From Echinarachnius parma (taxonomy: Eukaryota; Echinodermata; Echinoidea; Clypeasteroida; Echinarachniidae), in assembly GCA_037951105.1 (NCBI GenBank), contig JBAMJV010004285.1:1-64000 (forward strand): a stretch of DNA of 64,000 bases, written 5' to 3'. Made by a program: the position numbers and the translations under genes. Below are positions 46,606 to 57,569 of this stretch, in pieces. The notes beneath the pieces were generated by a model. The model had not been told where the DNA came from. It saw only the letters and a list, made by a program, of their open reading frames with translations, and ran no database searches. The number at the start of each line of letters is the position of its first letter. Positions within the stretch are counted from its first letter, which is position 1.

Positions 46606-47469
46606 ACATCTGTCAGCTGCTAGCGGTCTGCTTCCCGCATCCTTCGCACATCAAACCAATTCAATCTTCCTTCCCCGTCCTACTTACATGCAGCTCCCAG
46701 GCACAATTATGCGCAACCGCTATTCTCTTTGAAAATATCATTAATTAAATGTTCAATTCAAACTTGGGGCAATGTCAGCAAAGTGCAGTATTTCCGTTAT
46801 AAATCAAAGAAATTAAATCTTATCAAATGCTTGAAGACTTGGGGCATAATGTGGTATGGTATGTAATTATAAACACCGACATACGTAGCGGCCGCGTGAT
46901 TGCCTTCCCGGGGGCAGGGCCCGGGAGAAGGGAGGTAGCATTCGCCACATTCACATCTTGAGTAGATGAGGCCATACTGCCAACATTCATGCATAGCCGA
47001 ACGAGGCAGGGTGTTGTTACACTACAAAACATTCTTCGGGCAATGATCAATTTATATTCTGGCTTAAACATCTCATATTAAGGCAAAAAACATCTCCATT
47101 TGGCAAAAGTATCATTTCATCGAGCTTAATGGTGTAATTGTCTGATTTAGACATAACATGACTACCTGACTACCGAACAGCAAGGGGTGACGGCTGTTTT
47201 TGTTGTTTTTTGCCACTCAGGTGAAAAGGGGGGAAAACGATTTATTCGAATATACATGATAAGAAAACATCGCATACCCCGTCTTTTGTTTTTGTCGCAG
47301 AACACATTATTGGTGCATTTTATATTTCACCTGACTTTGAAGTAATATTCATATTTATGATACACAATATCATATAATGCTGTAATTTGTGTTTCCATTC
47401 GTGTTGTCAATAAAGGTGATACAACTTTGGTAATCATATTCCAATATTAATTAACCTTGTCATGAAAAC
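46606..47469. other. 0.9-kb stretch, nothing confidently recognised
   Basis: A short GC-rich palindromic piece CCCGGGGGCAGGGCCCGGG lies near 46910. No gene found. Confidence 0.35.
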
Positions 47470-47473
47470 TTAA

Positions 47474-47805
47474 AGGGACAGTTCCTCTTTTACAAAACGT
47501 CTGAACAGTTTCCAGTTGACGGATGGGGATGAAAGTAACACGCACACACAAAATCAGATCGAACAGCCCTGTAATTTGTGGCACTCCGTGGAATCCGTGA
47601 TGCGAACTTTCTCGACGGGTGAATACACGTATACTGCACAATTAACCGTTGGACGATGGTTTATTAGATTTAGGTCTATAACTCCTCGAACAAGATATTT
47701 CAAGTCCTAATTTGTTCAGGCATGCTATTAAATGGGATTTTCTTTCATATAAGACAATAACCTCGCAACTTTTGAAATTTGGCTTGCAAAAGAGGGACTG
47801 TCCCT
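47474..47805. mobile_element. TTAA MITE family B, 332 bp
   Basis: Flanked by TTAA at 47470-47473 and 47806-47809. Ends AGGGACAGTTCCTCTTTT and AAAAGAGGGACTGTCCCT are near-perfect inverses. Non-coding; short frames within it are by-products. AG termini within TTAA again suggest Kolobok. Confidence 0.85.
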
Positions 47806-47809
47806 TTAA

Positions 47810-49099
47810 AATTGAACATTCTTTCCAGGGTTGCTCGAGTTACCTTGTACTTAGTATATCCGTTAGTCTAGATTTGTACTCTCATAAGTCAGCCAGAATC
47901 TTCACGAAGTTCATGAGTTCTTTTGTCTCAATATCTTTCGCGTCACTCTCCTAATGTTCTCGCCCCACTTCTCCTATCCTTCTGTCACCCACGTCTCCTT
48001 ACATCACTGCTGTGCTTACTCACGGTCTCATGTTTAAGCTCCATTTCTCGCACTGAGGTGTGCAGGATGTTATTTTGCTGGGGGCACAAGATACACCTAG
48101 TCCCCTTCGGTGTACAGAAGTGATCATGAACAGGTGAAAGTGTTTTTTGTTTGTTTGCTTATTTGCTTTAATATTCTTTATTTCCTGGCATGCTTTTAGC
48201 AGCCATCTTGACATTCGCCCTAGTCTGTGAGTATCACCTGGTCCAAATTGCAGTCAGAATTGCAATCGATTGTACGTTACCATTAATTGCAAGTCAGAAA
48301 ATATGCACATTAAACCAGATTTGCGAATGAACAATGATCAAATGGTCTGTATTGCAAATAGTTGCAACTTTACAATCGATTGCACCCTTTCTGCGATGGT
48401 GCCTGCGATTTGTACGCATGATCCCAAACAAATAGATATACATTAGGGAGGGAACAGTATGCCCATCTGGACCTCCCCCCCCCCCCCCCCCCCCTTCTCC
48501 CGCCGTCCCCAAGGTGCTCAAAACTGATTTTCTCGTTCCGGCTGTAGACAAACACAAATGCGGGTAATTTTTGTTTGCCAGGAGTTGTCATGTTTGTGGT
48601 TGTACTGTCCAGTATTAGCGAATCTCACTGCTTCGTTAGTTCCCTGTTACTACGATCGATGAGAGAATAATCACGAAGCGGCCATGATGGTGGTCAAGGC
48701 AAGCAACCCAGATCATGCGTTAACACTTCATCTGAAAGTTGGGAGGATCTAACTAAAGTAAAAATGCGAAAATTATCATAGTCCATGTTCATATAGCACT
48801 TTATATCAGAGAAATCTAAAGCGGTCAGAAAACTATTAACTTGGCTTTAGGCAAGCTGCCATGGTGGGCCGCTCAATCAAAGACCACATAAGATGGCAGA
48901 AAAGGGGGACTCAAGATTAAAACAACAAGGAACATGTGTTTGCAAGGCATGGTATCTCATCTAACTTTGCTGGAAATATGGGTTAAAACAGTAATTGGAG
49001 GGGATGTGCTCACTGTAGTTAGTAAACCGATATTGCATTATCTAAGTCACATATCTACAACAAATTTCACCGTAATGCACTAGACTCTGTATGTCGGAC
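47810..49099. other. 1.3-kb stretch; C20 run at 48475
   Basis: A C20 run at 48475-48494. The segment 48235-48390 (TTGCAATCGATTGTA, ACTTTACAATCGATTG) resembles 15215-15315 (GCTACTTTACAATCGATTGG), so a dispersed repeat is shared between the two places. No gene. Confidence 0.4.
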
Positions 49100-49167
49100 C
49101 AGTGGTGGAGCTACGGGTTGGGGGGGGGGGGGGGGGGGGGGGATACCGGGGACAGGCCGCACCACTG
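49100..49167. mobile_element. 68-bp hAT-like mini-MITE carrying a G23 tract
   Basis: CAGTGGTGGAGC at the left and GCACCACTG at the right, with flanking 8-mers TGTCGGAC and TTTGGGAC matching at six positions. About a third of the element is the G23 run at 49120-49142. An extreme deletion derivative of the CAGTGGCG family is the likely origin. Confidence 0.6.
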
Positions 49168-50121
49168 TTTGGGACACTTACTTTGTCGACAAGTTGTTAT
49201 TAGAATATACGATGTGTCGTAAAAACCATCCTCAGCTCTCATGATAGTCTGATAACACCATTGATCCAGCGAGAAAAGTAAAAAAAGCTTTCACACTAAT
49301 ATGCATATCATGCTTACCAATTAGAAGTCATTTATCTGTATAGTGTTTTTGCCGGAATGATAAGTATACATGTTCCGATAAATAGCATAACTGCTGTGAA
49401 CTATGTATTATTGTAGTATTACCCCTTTAATAATATTAACATTCAACGCATGACATTCAATGTACTTTCTATTTAGATCACGCGCTAACCGATGACATAC
49501 GATTCATTCTGACGACAACTTATTTTAAACATTTAAAGCGAATAATCCTTTTGACAGCAAAGTACTTTCGAAGAGTAAATTGCTGTCGAAAGTAATTCTA
49601 CGATCCATAAAGAAGCATCAGAGCTCATGTCGAAAAGGTGGCGTTATTCAAATTCAGTTTCAGATTTCACATATAATTCAAACAAGAAATGTGCTAATCA
49701 AAAAAGTTATCATAGCAGTCCTCATCTTTGCCCATTGGCACGTGGGTTTCTGAATTGAAGAAAACTTTGTTTGTCTTTATTACTCACTTGTTCCTTATTA
49801 TTGCACTCCACTGCATGTGACTGTTACTCGGCATTTTCTGAGTGGGGGAGATGCGGCATCAGGGGAAACTGTCACCTGAAAATTCTCACCTCTACCCCCC
49901 GCCCCCCTCCCCCCCCCCCCCCCCCCCCTTCGCCCACCCTTTCTCATGAAGAACAACAGATTTTGCTCTCTTTTTTTCAGCCCGGGTTGCGTGTCCCACT
50001 TTGCATTGTTGATGTTTCACCTTGTAGAAGCAAGAGAGGAAAATACTTTTTTCGTGATAATCCGTTGAGCCCCTTCCTATTCATTGCTTTTCACCCCCTA
50101 TGATAAGCCCTGGGGTCCGAG
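49168..50121. other. 0.95-kb stretch, no gene; long C tract at about 49903-49928
   Basis: The C-rich tract is bounded by CTCTACCCCCCGCCCCC and TTCGCCCACC. A 110-codon plus frame (49771-50103) passes through it and is not credible as a gene. Confidence 0.35.
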
Positions 50122-51073
50122 CTGAATACATGACAGGGATAGTTGGTGAACGCGACTATCACACGAGCAGCGGCAACAAAGCAATGTGTCCGTGCTGAAT
50201 ACATGGCAGCGACAGTTGGCGAACGCGACTATCACACGAGCAGCGGCAACAAAGCCACGTGTCCGTGCTGAATACATGGCAGGGATAGTTGGCGAACGCG
50301 ACTATCACACGAGCAGCGGCGACAAAGCCATGTGTCCGTGCTGAATACATGGCAGGGATAGTTGGCGAACGCGACTATCACACGAGCAGCGGCAACAAAG
50401 CCATGTGTCTTAGCTGAATACATGGCAGGGATAGTTGGCGAACGCGACTATCACACGAGCAGCGGCAACAAAGCAATGTGTCCGTGCTGAATACATGGCA
50501 GCGACAGTTGGCGAACGCGACTATCACACGAGCAGCGGCAACAAAGCCACGTGTTCGTGCTGAATACATGGCAGGGTTAGTTGGCGAACGCGACTATCAC
50601 ACGAGCAGCGGCGACAAAGCCATGTGTCCGTGCTGAATACATGGCAGCGACAGTTGGCGAACGCGACTTCACACGAGCAGCGGCAACAAAGCCATGTATC
50701 TTAGCTGAATACATGGCAGGGATAGTTGGCGAACGCGACTATCACACGAGCAGCGGCAACAAAGCCATGTGTCCGTGCTGAATACATGGCAGGGATAGTT
50801 GGTGAATGCGACTATCACACGAGCAGCAGCACCAAAGCCATGTGTCCGTGCTGAATACATGGCAGGGATAGTTGGCGAACGCGACTATCACACGAGCAGC
50901 GGCAACAAAGTCACGTTCTTAGCTGATTACATGGCAGCGATAGTTGGTGAATGCGACTATCACACGAGCAGCAGCACCAAGCCATGTATCTTAGCTGAAT
51001 ACATGGCAGGGATAGTTGGCGAACGCGACTATCACACGAGCAGCTGCAACAAAGCCATGTGTCCGTGCTGAAT
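50122..51073 (+). repeat. 73-bp satellite array, 13 copies
   Basis: The unit starts CTGAATACATGGCAGGGATA and contains GTTGGCGAACGCGACTATCA and CACGAGCAGCGGCAAC. It recurs every 73 bp (50122, 50195 and onward) with few substitutions and occasional 1-3 bp losses. Variant positions (GGGATA/GCGACA, GTGTCC/GTATCTT) recur in several units, which implies duplication of multi-unit blocks. Short frames are artefacts. Confidence 0.95.
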
Positions 51074-52296
51074 ATCGAGTAGTTTCTGACATTATAAAGT
51101 GAGTCCTTGCCCAAAAGGCTAGATTGACGCTGACAACCCCATGGTCCACTTACAACTGGACCTAAATAACACATGTATGACATCATGGACATTGGAGGCT
51201 TTTAACCAATTTATGTGCCTCCTTTGAATCCAGAAACGCTGACTATGTTGACAAATCCAACTTATTTCTTTCATTCGATCAAACATTATTGAAAGCAAAC
51301 ATTGATTATCTGGACCGCGCTCCCCTTTATCCGTCCGATCAATCACGAACAGAGCCTCGCTAGGAGGACTCCGTAACATACTTCGCTCCCATTTCATAAT
51401 GTAACCGGATGGTTGTAATATAATGTGGTTTGCTTGATGCCATCTGCTCTGCAAATCAGCCTTTACCTTCACTTCGGCAACACTTACAAAAGCCTTTCAT
51501 GTATTAGAGCAATTTCAGATATATATTGCAATGGGTCCAACAATTTGAGGTATGTTTGTTTTCTCGATTGTATTCCTGCTAGGTTGTTTATGTAGTAGAC
51601 TATTCATGATATATATAGGTGAAGGTATATTGTCTCGGCAGACTTAAAGAACATTATTAAGCAAACATTCGCGCAGTTATGGTCAGGAAAGCGGATATCC
51701 GTAAACGTTTTTTTTTTAGAGGTGAGAGAGAAAAGTTTACTGAGAATGAGTGCCTAAAATAGAGATGATATGTTTTCGAAAACAAAACTTAACTAAAGAG
51801 TGACCTTCTATAGAGAACACAATCATAACGCATCATCAAAGGATGCCTACGTTGTCCAGAGGAATTTAGAAATAATATTTATTATTCTGTTCTTCTATTC
51901 ATATCCTTGTTGTTTTTCAATTAGAAACATCCACTGACCTCGTATAAAGAGTAATATAATGGTTCAGATGACGGTGAGATTAAAGGAAGGAAAGATTATC
52001 GAGAGTGGGAGGATGGATACGGAGTTCGACATTGAGCGGAGATATTATAATAATACTTCGGAAACAACATAAGTCGAGCAAAATGTCCACTATGTAAGAA
52101 ATAAAGGGTGACAACATGAGACGAGCCAGGAAAAAGTATACTTTGTAGTACCCAAATATTTACAAATTTACATTTTATTTTACAAGACTAGAAATTAAGG
52201 AATTAGTTTCAACTAGGATAATAAATTGCAAATGATGGTTCATTATTATCTTATAGACTAAAGTTCTGCAAAAAATACACGAGATGCACCAACAAC
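51074..52296. other. 1.2-kb stretch with an unassigned 117-codon minus frame
   Basis: The minus frame 51119-51472 has ordinary amino-acid composition (no repeat, several Trp and Cys). It shows no domain that I recognise, and no splice or poly(A) signals were established. It may be chance or a transposon remnant. Confidence 0.3.
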
Positions 52297-52889
52297 TTAT
52301 GGGCGTTCCCACTGTCGTGCGATTAGTTACGATCGCCACGATTGGCCATTCGTATCTGATCGTGAAGTAATCGTGGTGATCGTATCAGATATTATCAGAT
52401 CGTAAGGTCAGTCGTGGCAATCGTGTTGATCGTAGGAAATTTTTGGAACGGTTCAAAAAATGTCTACGATCAACACGATTAATTATCAATCGTAATAATC
52501 GCATCGGATCGTATTGGATCGTATTGGATCGTAACAAAGCGCATCTAATCGTGCTTCCAAATCGTGGTGATCGGGATCAACCTTGGACACCACGCTCTGT
52601 TAAGATGTGATGCGATCTCCCACGATCTGTTACGATCTATGGCGCTCTGTCGGGTACCATTGTTCACGACCTAACACGAATGACTCACGAGCAGATACGA
52701 GTTGATACAGGTAGATACGAGTAAATGCGAGTAGATACGAGTAAATGCGAGTAGATACGATAAGTCACGCTTTCCACGTACGTTCACGATCTGTTATGAG
52801 ATTTCGCGCCCATATATACCGGACAAGAATGAATGCGAGCACATTGTCACTGTCAACTTGCATCTGCTTAATTTTGAAGCCTTTGAGAG

Positions 52890-53410
52890 ATGCCACCCAA
52901 GGGTACAAGACGCAAGAAGGGAAAGTGCCAGACTATCACACCCCCTGAGCCTGACCCAGTCCAGCCAGAGGCAGCACCAGAGGAGGATGAGGAGACCACC
53001 CCACCCAGAAAGCAAAGAGAAAGAAAAAACAGTACCTGACTTCACTGACTGAAAAGCAAAAAGTGGAGATCATCGAGTTTCTCATAAAAAAATGAGGTTC
53101 TCTACAGCAAACTCCTTGCGGGTTTCAAAGATGTCACCCAGAAGGGGGATCTCTGGTCTGCCACGATAGACACTACTGTGGCGCAACTTAAAACATGGTA
53201 CACAAACATGAGGACCATGATGGGCCGGCTGAAGAAACGCGCCAAGAAGAGTGGGTCAAGAGGAGATGTCATTACTGACATGAACAGCACCGAGAAGTGG
53301 GTGTAGGATAGTTTTCCTTTTTGATCCCTTACACTGAGACGGTGGATGCCAGAAATGTGGCCTCCTTTGCAGCAGCAGCAACAAGTGCCGCATGGCGTCA
53401 TGAGGTATAG
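52890..53410 (+). pseudogene. Harbinger Myb/MADF-like DNA-binding protein, broken
   Basis: In PIF/Harbinger elements a second gene encodes a Myb/SANT or MADF-like protein that binds subterminal DNA and escorts the transposase to the nucleus (family knowledge). Here an ATG at 52890 opens a basic then Pro/Glu-rich leader starting MPPKGTRRKKGK. Conserved-looking core follows in other frames: LTEKQKVEIIEFL, then NEVLYSKLLAGFKDV, LWSATIDTTVAQLKTWYTNM and MGRLKKRAKKSG. A tail with NVASFAAAATSAAWRHEV ends at 53408-53410. At least two frameshifts (about 53030 and 53090) and an in-frame TAG near 53306 separate these blocks. The 3' end abuts the truncated transposase end. Confidence 0.75.
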
Positions 53411-53411
53411 T

Positions 53412-54081
53412 TCCTGAGTGCGAAGGCGTCATCCCCCAGGATGGAGAAGGGCATGCCTTGGTGGTCATCAGGGCTTGCAGTCAGAAGGCAGGGTGGGGAG
53501 TCCTAGGGGCTTCCTCTTCCAGGCTCAGAGTCACCAAATATATGAGAATCCGACATGTGTCATTTTCCACCAAACTCGATCCACACAAACTTGCAATCTG
53601 CATCCACCATCGCTAGGATTGGTATCAGAAAAGGCCTTTGTAATTGTAGTACAGACTGCCAGTGTGGTGTGGCTTCTTGATAGCAATGTGTTTGCCATCC
53701 AGGGCTCCAATGGCGTGGGGGATGTTCCATCTCTGCTCTTAGCTACGGCTGTCCAGGCTTCGGGCCACACATCATCTTTGTACGCTTGCACAATTGTCTG
53801 GCACACTTCTGGAACTATCTCTGAGATACTGGACACTTCACACCTGAGGGCATACGCACGGGACCGATAGTTGTTTCCAGTGACAAGGTGACTCAATGTC
53901 ACTGCCAGTCAGTCCAGGTGAGAGGGGTTGCCTGGAACTTCATCGAGACTTCACCGAAGAGCTGTGGTGTTAACCTGGTGTATTTTTGGAACGCTACTGG
54001 ATCTTCCAGCCACAATTGGGTGTCTATGAGGCTGGAGAACTGGCCAAGCTGTTGTCTCCTCTCCTCTCCTCTAAGAGCCAT
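53412..54081 (-). pseudogene. Harbinger DDE transposase, frameshifted and C-terminally truncated
   Basis: From the minus-strand ATG at 54081 (MALRGEERRQQLGQF) the protein shows the Harbinger order. First come YTRLTPQLFGEV, SHLVTGNNYRSRAYALR and SSISEIVPEVCQTIV. Then come [15 protein letters not shown] with the first catalytic Asp, [29 protein letters not shown] with the second Asp, HMSDSHIFGDSE and ILGDDAFALRNY. The blocks lie in different frames, with changes near 53900, 53735 and 53637 and in-frame stops further on. Sequence ends soon after GDDAFALR at about 53412, so the C-terminal part with the last catalytic Glu is missing. A longer upstream frame extends to 54291. Confidence 0.85.
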
Positions 54082-54194
54082 GGTCGCAATCAGCACCAGC
54101 TCTCTTGGCCCTCTGTGGTTGGGTTGTGGCGCGTTTGGCTGCTGCTCGTCTTCTTCGTCTCTGGTGATAATGTAAGCATACGATAATGTAAGCA

Positions 54195-54346
54195 TGGCAG
54201 AAGTTGAGGATGATGACAACGTGACATTTTCAGTGTTGAGGATGATAACAACGTGACATTTGCAGTGTTGAGGATGATGACAACGTGACATTTGTTGTAT
54301 TACTATACTGCAAATGTCACGTTGTCATCATCCTCAACTTCTGCCA
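54195..54346. repeat. Direct and inverted repeat upstream of the transposase
   Basis: GTTGAGGATGATGACAACGT followed by GACATTT occurs three times in direct orientation, about 42 bp apart. It occurs once inverted at 54310-54346, making a hairpin with arms of about 34 bp. It lies between the transposase start and the right subterminal motif zone. Confidence 0.85.
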
Positions 54347-54999
54347 TCATCAATAACTGTGGATTGTAGTATTCACTCTGTAGAATTGTTCAAGAAACAA
54401 TTAAGTCCATGGTCAGTCGGGCTGTATATATATCCGTCGGAGTCCAATCGTAGCTCAAATCGTGATCACTCTCGATCCTCATCGTGAAAGACATCGCGAC
54501 CACAATCGTATCATATCGCAACAGAGCGCATCGTTTCGTGATGAACGTATCGGAAGGTATCCGAACGTATCTGCACGTACCCGATCGTCCCAAATCGGGG
54601 ACCCCGATCGTGATGATCGTGTCACATCGAGACCCAATCGTGGACTCAATCGGGACAATCCTATCGGAACGTATATGATCGTATCTGAACGGGAGACCAG
54701 ATTGTGACAGATCGTGGCACCTGAAATTGACCAATCGTGACCATATCGCATCCAAGCGCACCAGATCGCACCAGAACGTATCGACTCGCATCACCTCGTA
54801 TCTAAACCTGAAATTTCAGAGAAGTTCCACGATCAGCTACAAATGGCCGATCGTGGCGTTCGTAACGGGTCGCACGACAGTGGGAACGCCGCATTAGAGA
54901 TACAGACTCGAGTGAAAAAAATCCTTATTGAATGTAAATAGAGGCGGTTATTTCTGACTTCTAAATGATAAGCAAACCCAAATCAGTTTGAAGTTAGGA

Positions 55000-57200
55000 A
55001 GATGGGAGTGGGAAGCGGGCGATTAATGATGTATATGAACAGACATTGAATGTAATGTTTGCGTTGGAGATCATGTTGATAATAATAATGTTTCCAAGAG
55101 ATAGGTTTAACTCGGCTTTCGAGTATGTTAGGGAATGAGCGGGGAGAGATGAAAAGGAATGTCCAATGAGAAGGAGAAATGAAAATACAGATAATGTGAA
55201 GATAGATATTTATAGAATAATGCCTGTAGGTAGACAGGCTGCAATCGGCGTTGGGTTTCACATGCACCGACCAAATGTGATCAGGTGACAAATATGACGA
55301 CAGGCGCTGGACTAAGCAGTGAATGGTTGAAACTTAGAGCTGCAGAGTAATAAGGTGATCGGTTTGACAAGGATGCTGTCAGCATAGTGAGGGTGGGGGT
55401 ACGGGGGGCGAGGCTACACGGGTGCTCATGAATTTAATGAATTATGAATGCTAACGGGAAGTAGATAATAAACATGATACACGCTACAAAAAAAGGGGGG
55501 AAATTGAACCCTAAAGTTGTTTCAATAGCAGAACCCCCTAAATTTGGGTCATGAAATGATATGTAACCAGTGGCGGATCTACGGGGGGGTTAGGGGGTTT
55601 AACCCCCCCCCCCCCCCCCCTTGGGCTGCCAAGTGAAAATATGATGTGGAAAACATCACTTACGGGGGTTCAAAATAGCAAAACAAATCGCCGCTTCGCT
55701 GCTCATGGACGATGCTCCGCATCGTCATTGGGTCAAACCCCCCCCCCCCCCCCTTAGCAAAAAGCTAGATCCGCCCCTGTGTAACAATGTTTGATTTTAG
55801 TATGTAACAAAAGATAACGAAAGGATACTTCACACTATGTGTTTGGGATACTTACATGACTTATGAGAGGCGTGATGTGAGGTACACGCGGCGGGGCTGA
55901 TGGGGTGAAGAGGGAACCGTGTCAAATGAGAAGAGCACGATGTAGAGGGGCGTGGGAAGAGTTAAGGAGAAATGACATAGTGGGGTATGATCTGAATGTT
56001 GACTCCAAGTAGGTCATGTAGGTAAGCTGCAGTCGGCGATGGATTGCATGTGCAGTGACCAAACCAGAGCAGGTGATGCGGGAAACTGGGATGGGTGGTG
56101 AATGGTCGATTCACATCGCTGCAGGGTTGGTGAGGTTTAGGGTCTGATTGATGAGGGGTGCATGCGAATTATTCGAAACACAATTTATGTAATATGTACT
56201 TCGTTTTACGAATCTACCCCTTATGTGATGTATTTCTTGTTTTGGAGGGTCACATCTACACCACTGATGAGGTGGCAGTGTGACGACGAGGATGCTGCAA
56301 TGACCATTCACAGCATACGAGATACGGGCTCCTGGGATGACACTCTAAACGTTATAAAGACAGTTCGGTATAAGATGAAGAATGGACGATTGGATGGGTT
56401 TAATTTGAATGTTAGTGTTGAATGGTAGGTAGGGCTTTAAAGCTTCTTGCATTGAACATAATCGAACAGGTGGATGTATGCTGACCTTATTGATGCGGAA
56501 AGCAAGGAACATATTTTGATGTACGTACATTCAGATGCCGCAGGAAATAAGTGACAGGGCCGAGGCGTAAGGGACATGATTTGGGTGAAATACAATTATG
56601 AGAAACGTTACCCTGTGCTTCTATGTATATGTGACTACCTGATGGATGAATAAGGTGGAGAGAGAGGGAGATGGAGAAAGAGGAAGAGGAAGAGAGAGAG
56701 ATGGAAGGGGAGAGGAAGAGAGAGAGAGATAGAAGGGAGAGGGGGAGTGAAATATAAGAGAATAGACGAATAGATGAAGAACACGGACATAAATTGATGT
56801 CGAGGGGAACATGGATGCACAGGGGCGATACACAAAGGACACGTGAGATGGGGCTCCAGGTATGAAGAGGGATACGTGGGGGCAATGTTTGTCTGCTAGG
56901 CGAACGCGTTAGACAATCTGAAGAGAGAATGTGTAGATATAGTGCAGAATGAAGAATACAGGCACAGATAAATAATACTGATGTTACCGCCAGGTAGGTA
57001 AGCTGCAATTGGCGTTGGGTTACATGAGAGATGACCAGAGCTGAGCAGGTGATGCGGGGAGCCTGGCTGAGAGGAGGATGGTCGATGCGGAGGGCTGCAG
57101 GGTAGGATGAGATGGACGTAGTGACGAGGATGCCGCGAGGGCGGGGGCATAAAGGACACAAGACAGTGGATTCAGCCGAGTTGTGGATAGAAAGGAGAAT
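55000..57200. repeat. Diverged tandem array, units about 0.8-1 kb
   Basis: A block including GTAGGTAAGCTGCAATTGGC, a GTTGGGTTACATG phrase, GCAGGTGATGCGGG and GGTCGATGC..GCTGCAGGGT occurs near 55218, 56018 and 56990 with moderate divergence. It indicates old tandem duplications of nearly 1 kb. A CAGTGGCGGATC MITE lies in the first interval. The long minus frames (56487-57161) fall in purine-biased sequence (GA-rich at 56650-56750) and are not credible genes. Confidence 0.6.
55568..55779. mobile_element. CAGTGGCGGATC MITE, 212 bp, complete
   Basis: CAGTGGCGGATCTACGGGG at the left and GCTAGATCCGCCCCTG at the right are inverse. TGTAAC flanks both sides exactly (55562-55567, 55780-55785). Two C tracts (about 55604-55620 and 55738-55753) lie inside. 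The interior CGCCGCTTCG and CTTGGGCTGCCAAGTGAAAA match the fragment at 25445. Confidence 0.82.
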
Positions 57201-57254
57201 TGGATTTCACACTTTGGTACAGACAGGCGATGGGGTTTGTCTGTGTGATGGTTC

Positions 57255-57335
57255 GTTGTATGTTTGTTTTTTTGTTTGTCCGTTGAATGTGTGTTTGTTT
57301 GTTTTGTGTGTTTGTTTATCTTGTTAGTTTTATGT
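57255..57335 (+). repeat. GTTT-type microsatellite
   Basis: Imperfect GTTTGTTT and TGTGTTTG runs, directly visible; the Cys/Phe/Val-rich frames over it are artefacts. Confidence 0.8.
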
Positions 57336-57569
57336 TTGTGGTTTTATTGTCACCGTATTGTTCACACACTGTTTTCAGCTTTAAAGACCGGTAAAAGATA
57401 TGGAAGATCAGACAAATTTAACATGAAAAAAATGACTCGATTAATGCTCGATCATAAGATAGATAACATTTGGTAGAAATAAACAAACCTAACCAAATGG
57501 AAAGAATGTATTGTTGTGTGTGTGTTTAGACAGTGTTTAAACGGAGCTCTGTAATTGTCCATAGATGTT

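Larger units (their letters stand above)
52300..54893. mobile_element. PIF/Harbinger DNA transposon, 2,594 bp, degraded
   Basis: Flanked by the 3-bp duplication TTA (52297-52299, 54894-54896), typical of PIF/Harbinger. Terminal repeats GGCGTTCCCACTGTCGTGCG and CGCACGACAGTGGGAACGCC are exact. Further in, GGCCATTCGTA and TACAAATGGCC also pair. Subterminal zones (52310-52740, 54440-54800) are packed with ATCGTG/GATCGTA motifs, possible binding sites for the element's DNA-binding protein. Inside lie a plus-strand Myb/MADF-like gene and a minus-strand transposase, convergent. Both carry several frame breaks, so the copy cannot be autonomous. Confidence 0.92.

Noticed and set aside
50122-51073. CRISPR-like array
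   Set aside because: Units are contiguous 73-bp tandem copies without unique spacers, and the sequence is eukaryotic in character.
51119-51472. 117-codon minus-strand frame as a gene
   Set aside because: Ordinary composition but no recognisable domain or transcript signals; left as unassigned.
56487-57161. 224-codon minus-strand frame as a membrane protein
   Set aside because: Ser/Leu/Pro-rich runs come from GA-rich plus-strand sequence within an old tandem array; three overlapping frames are equally open.
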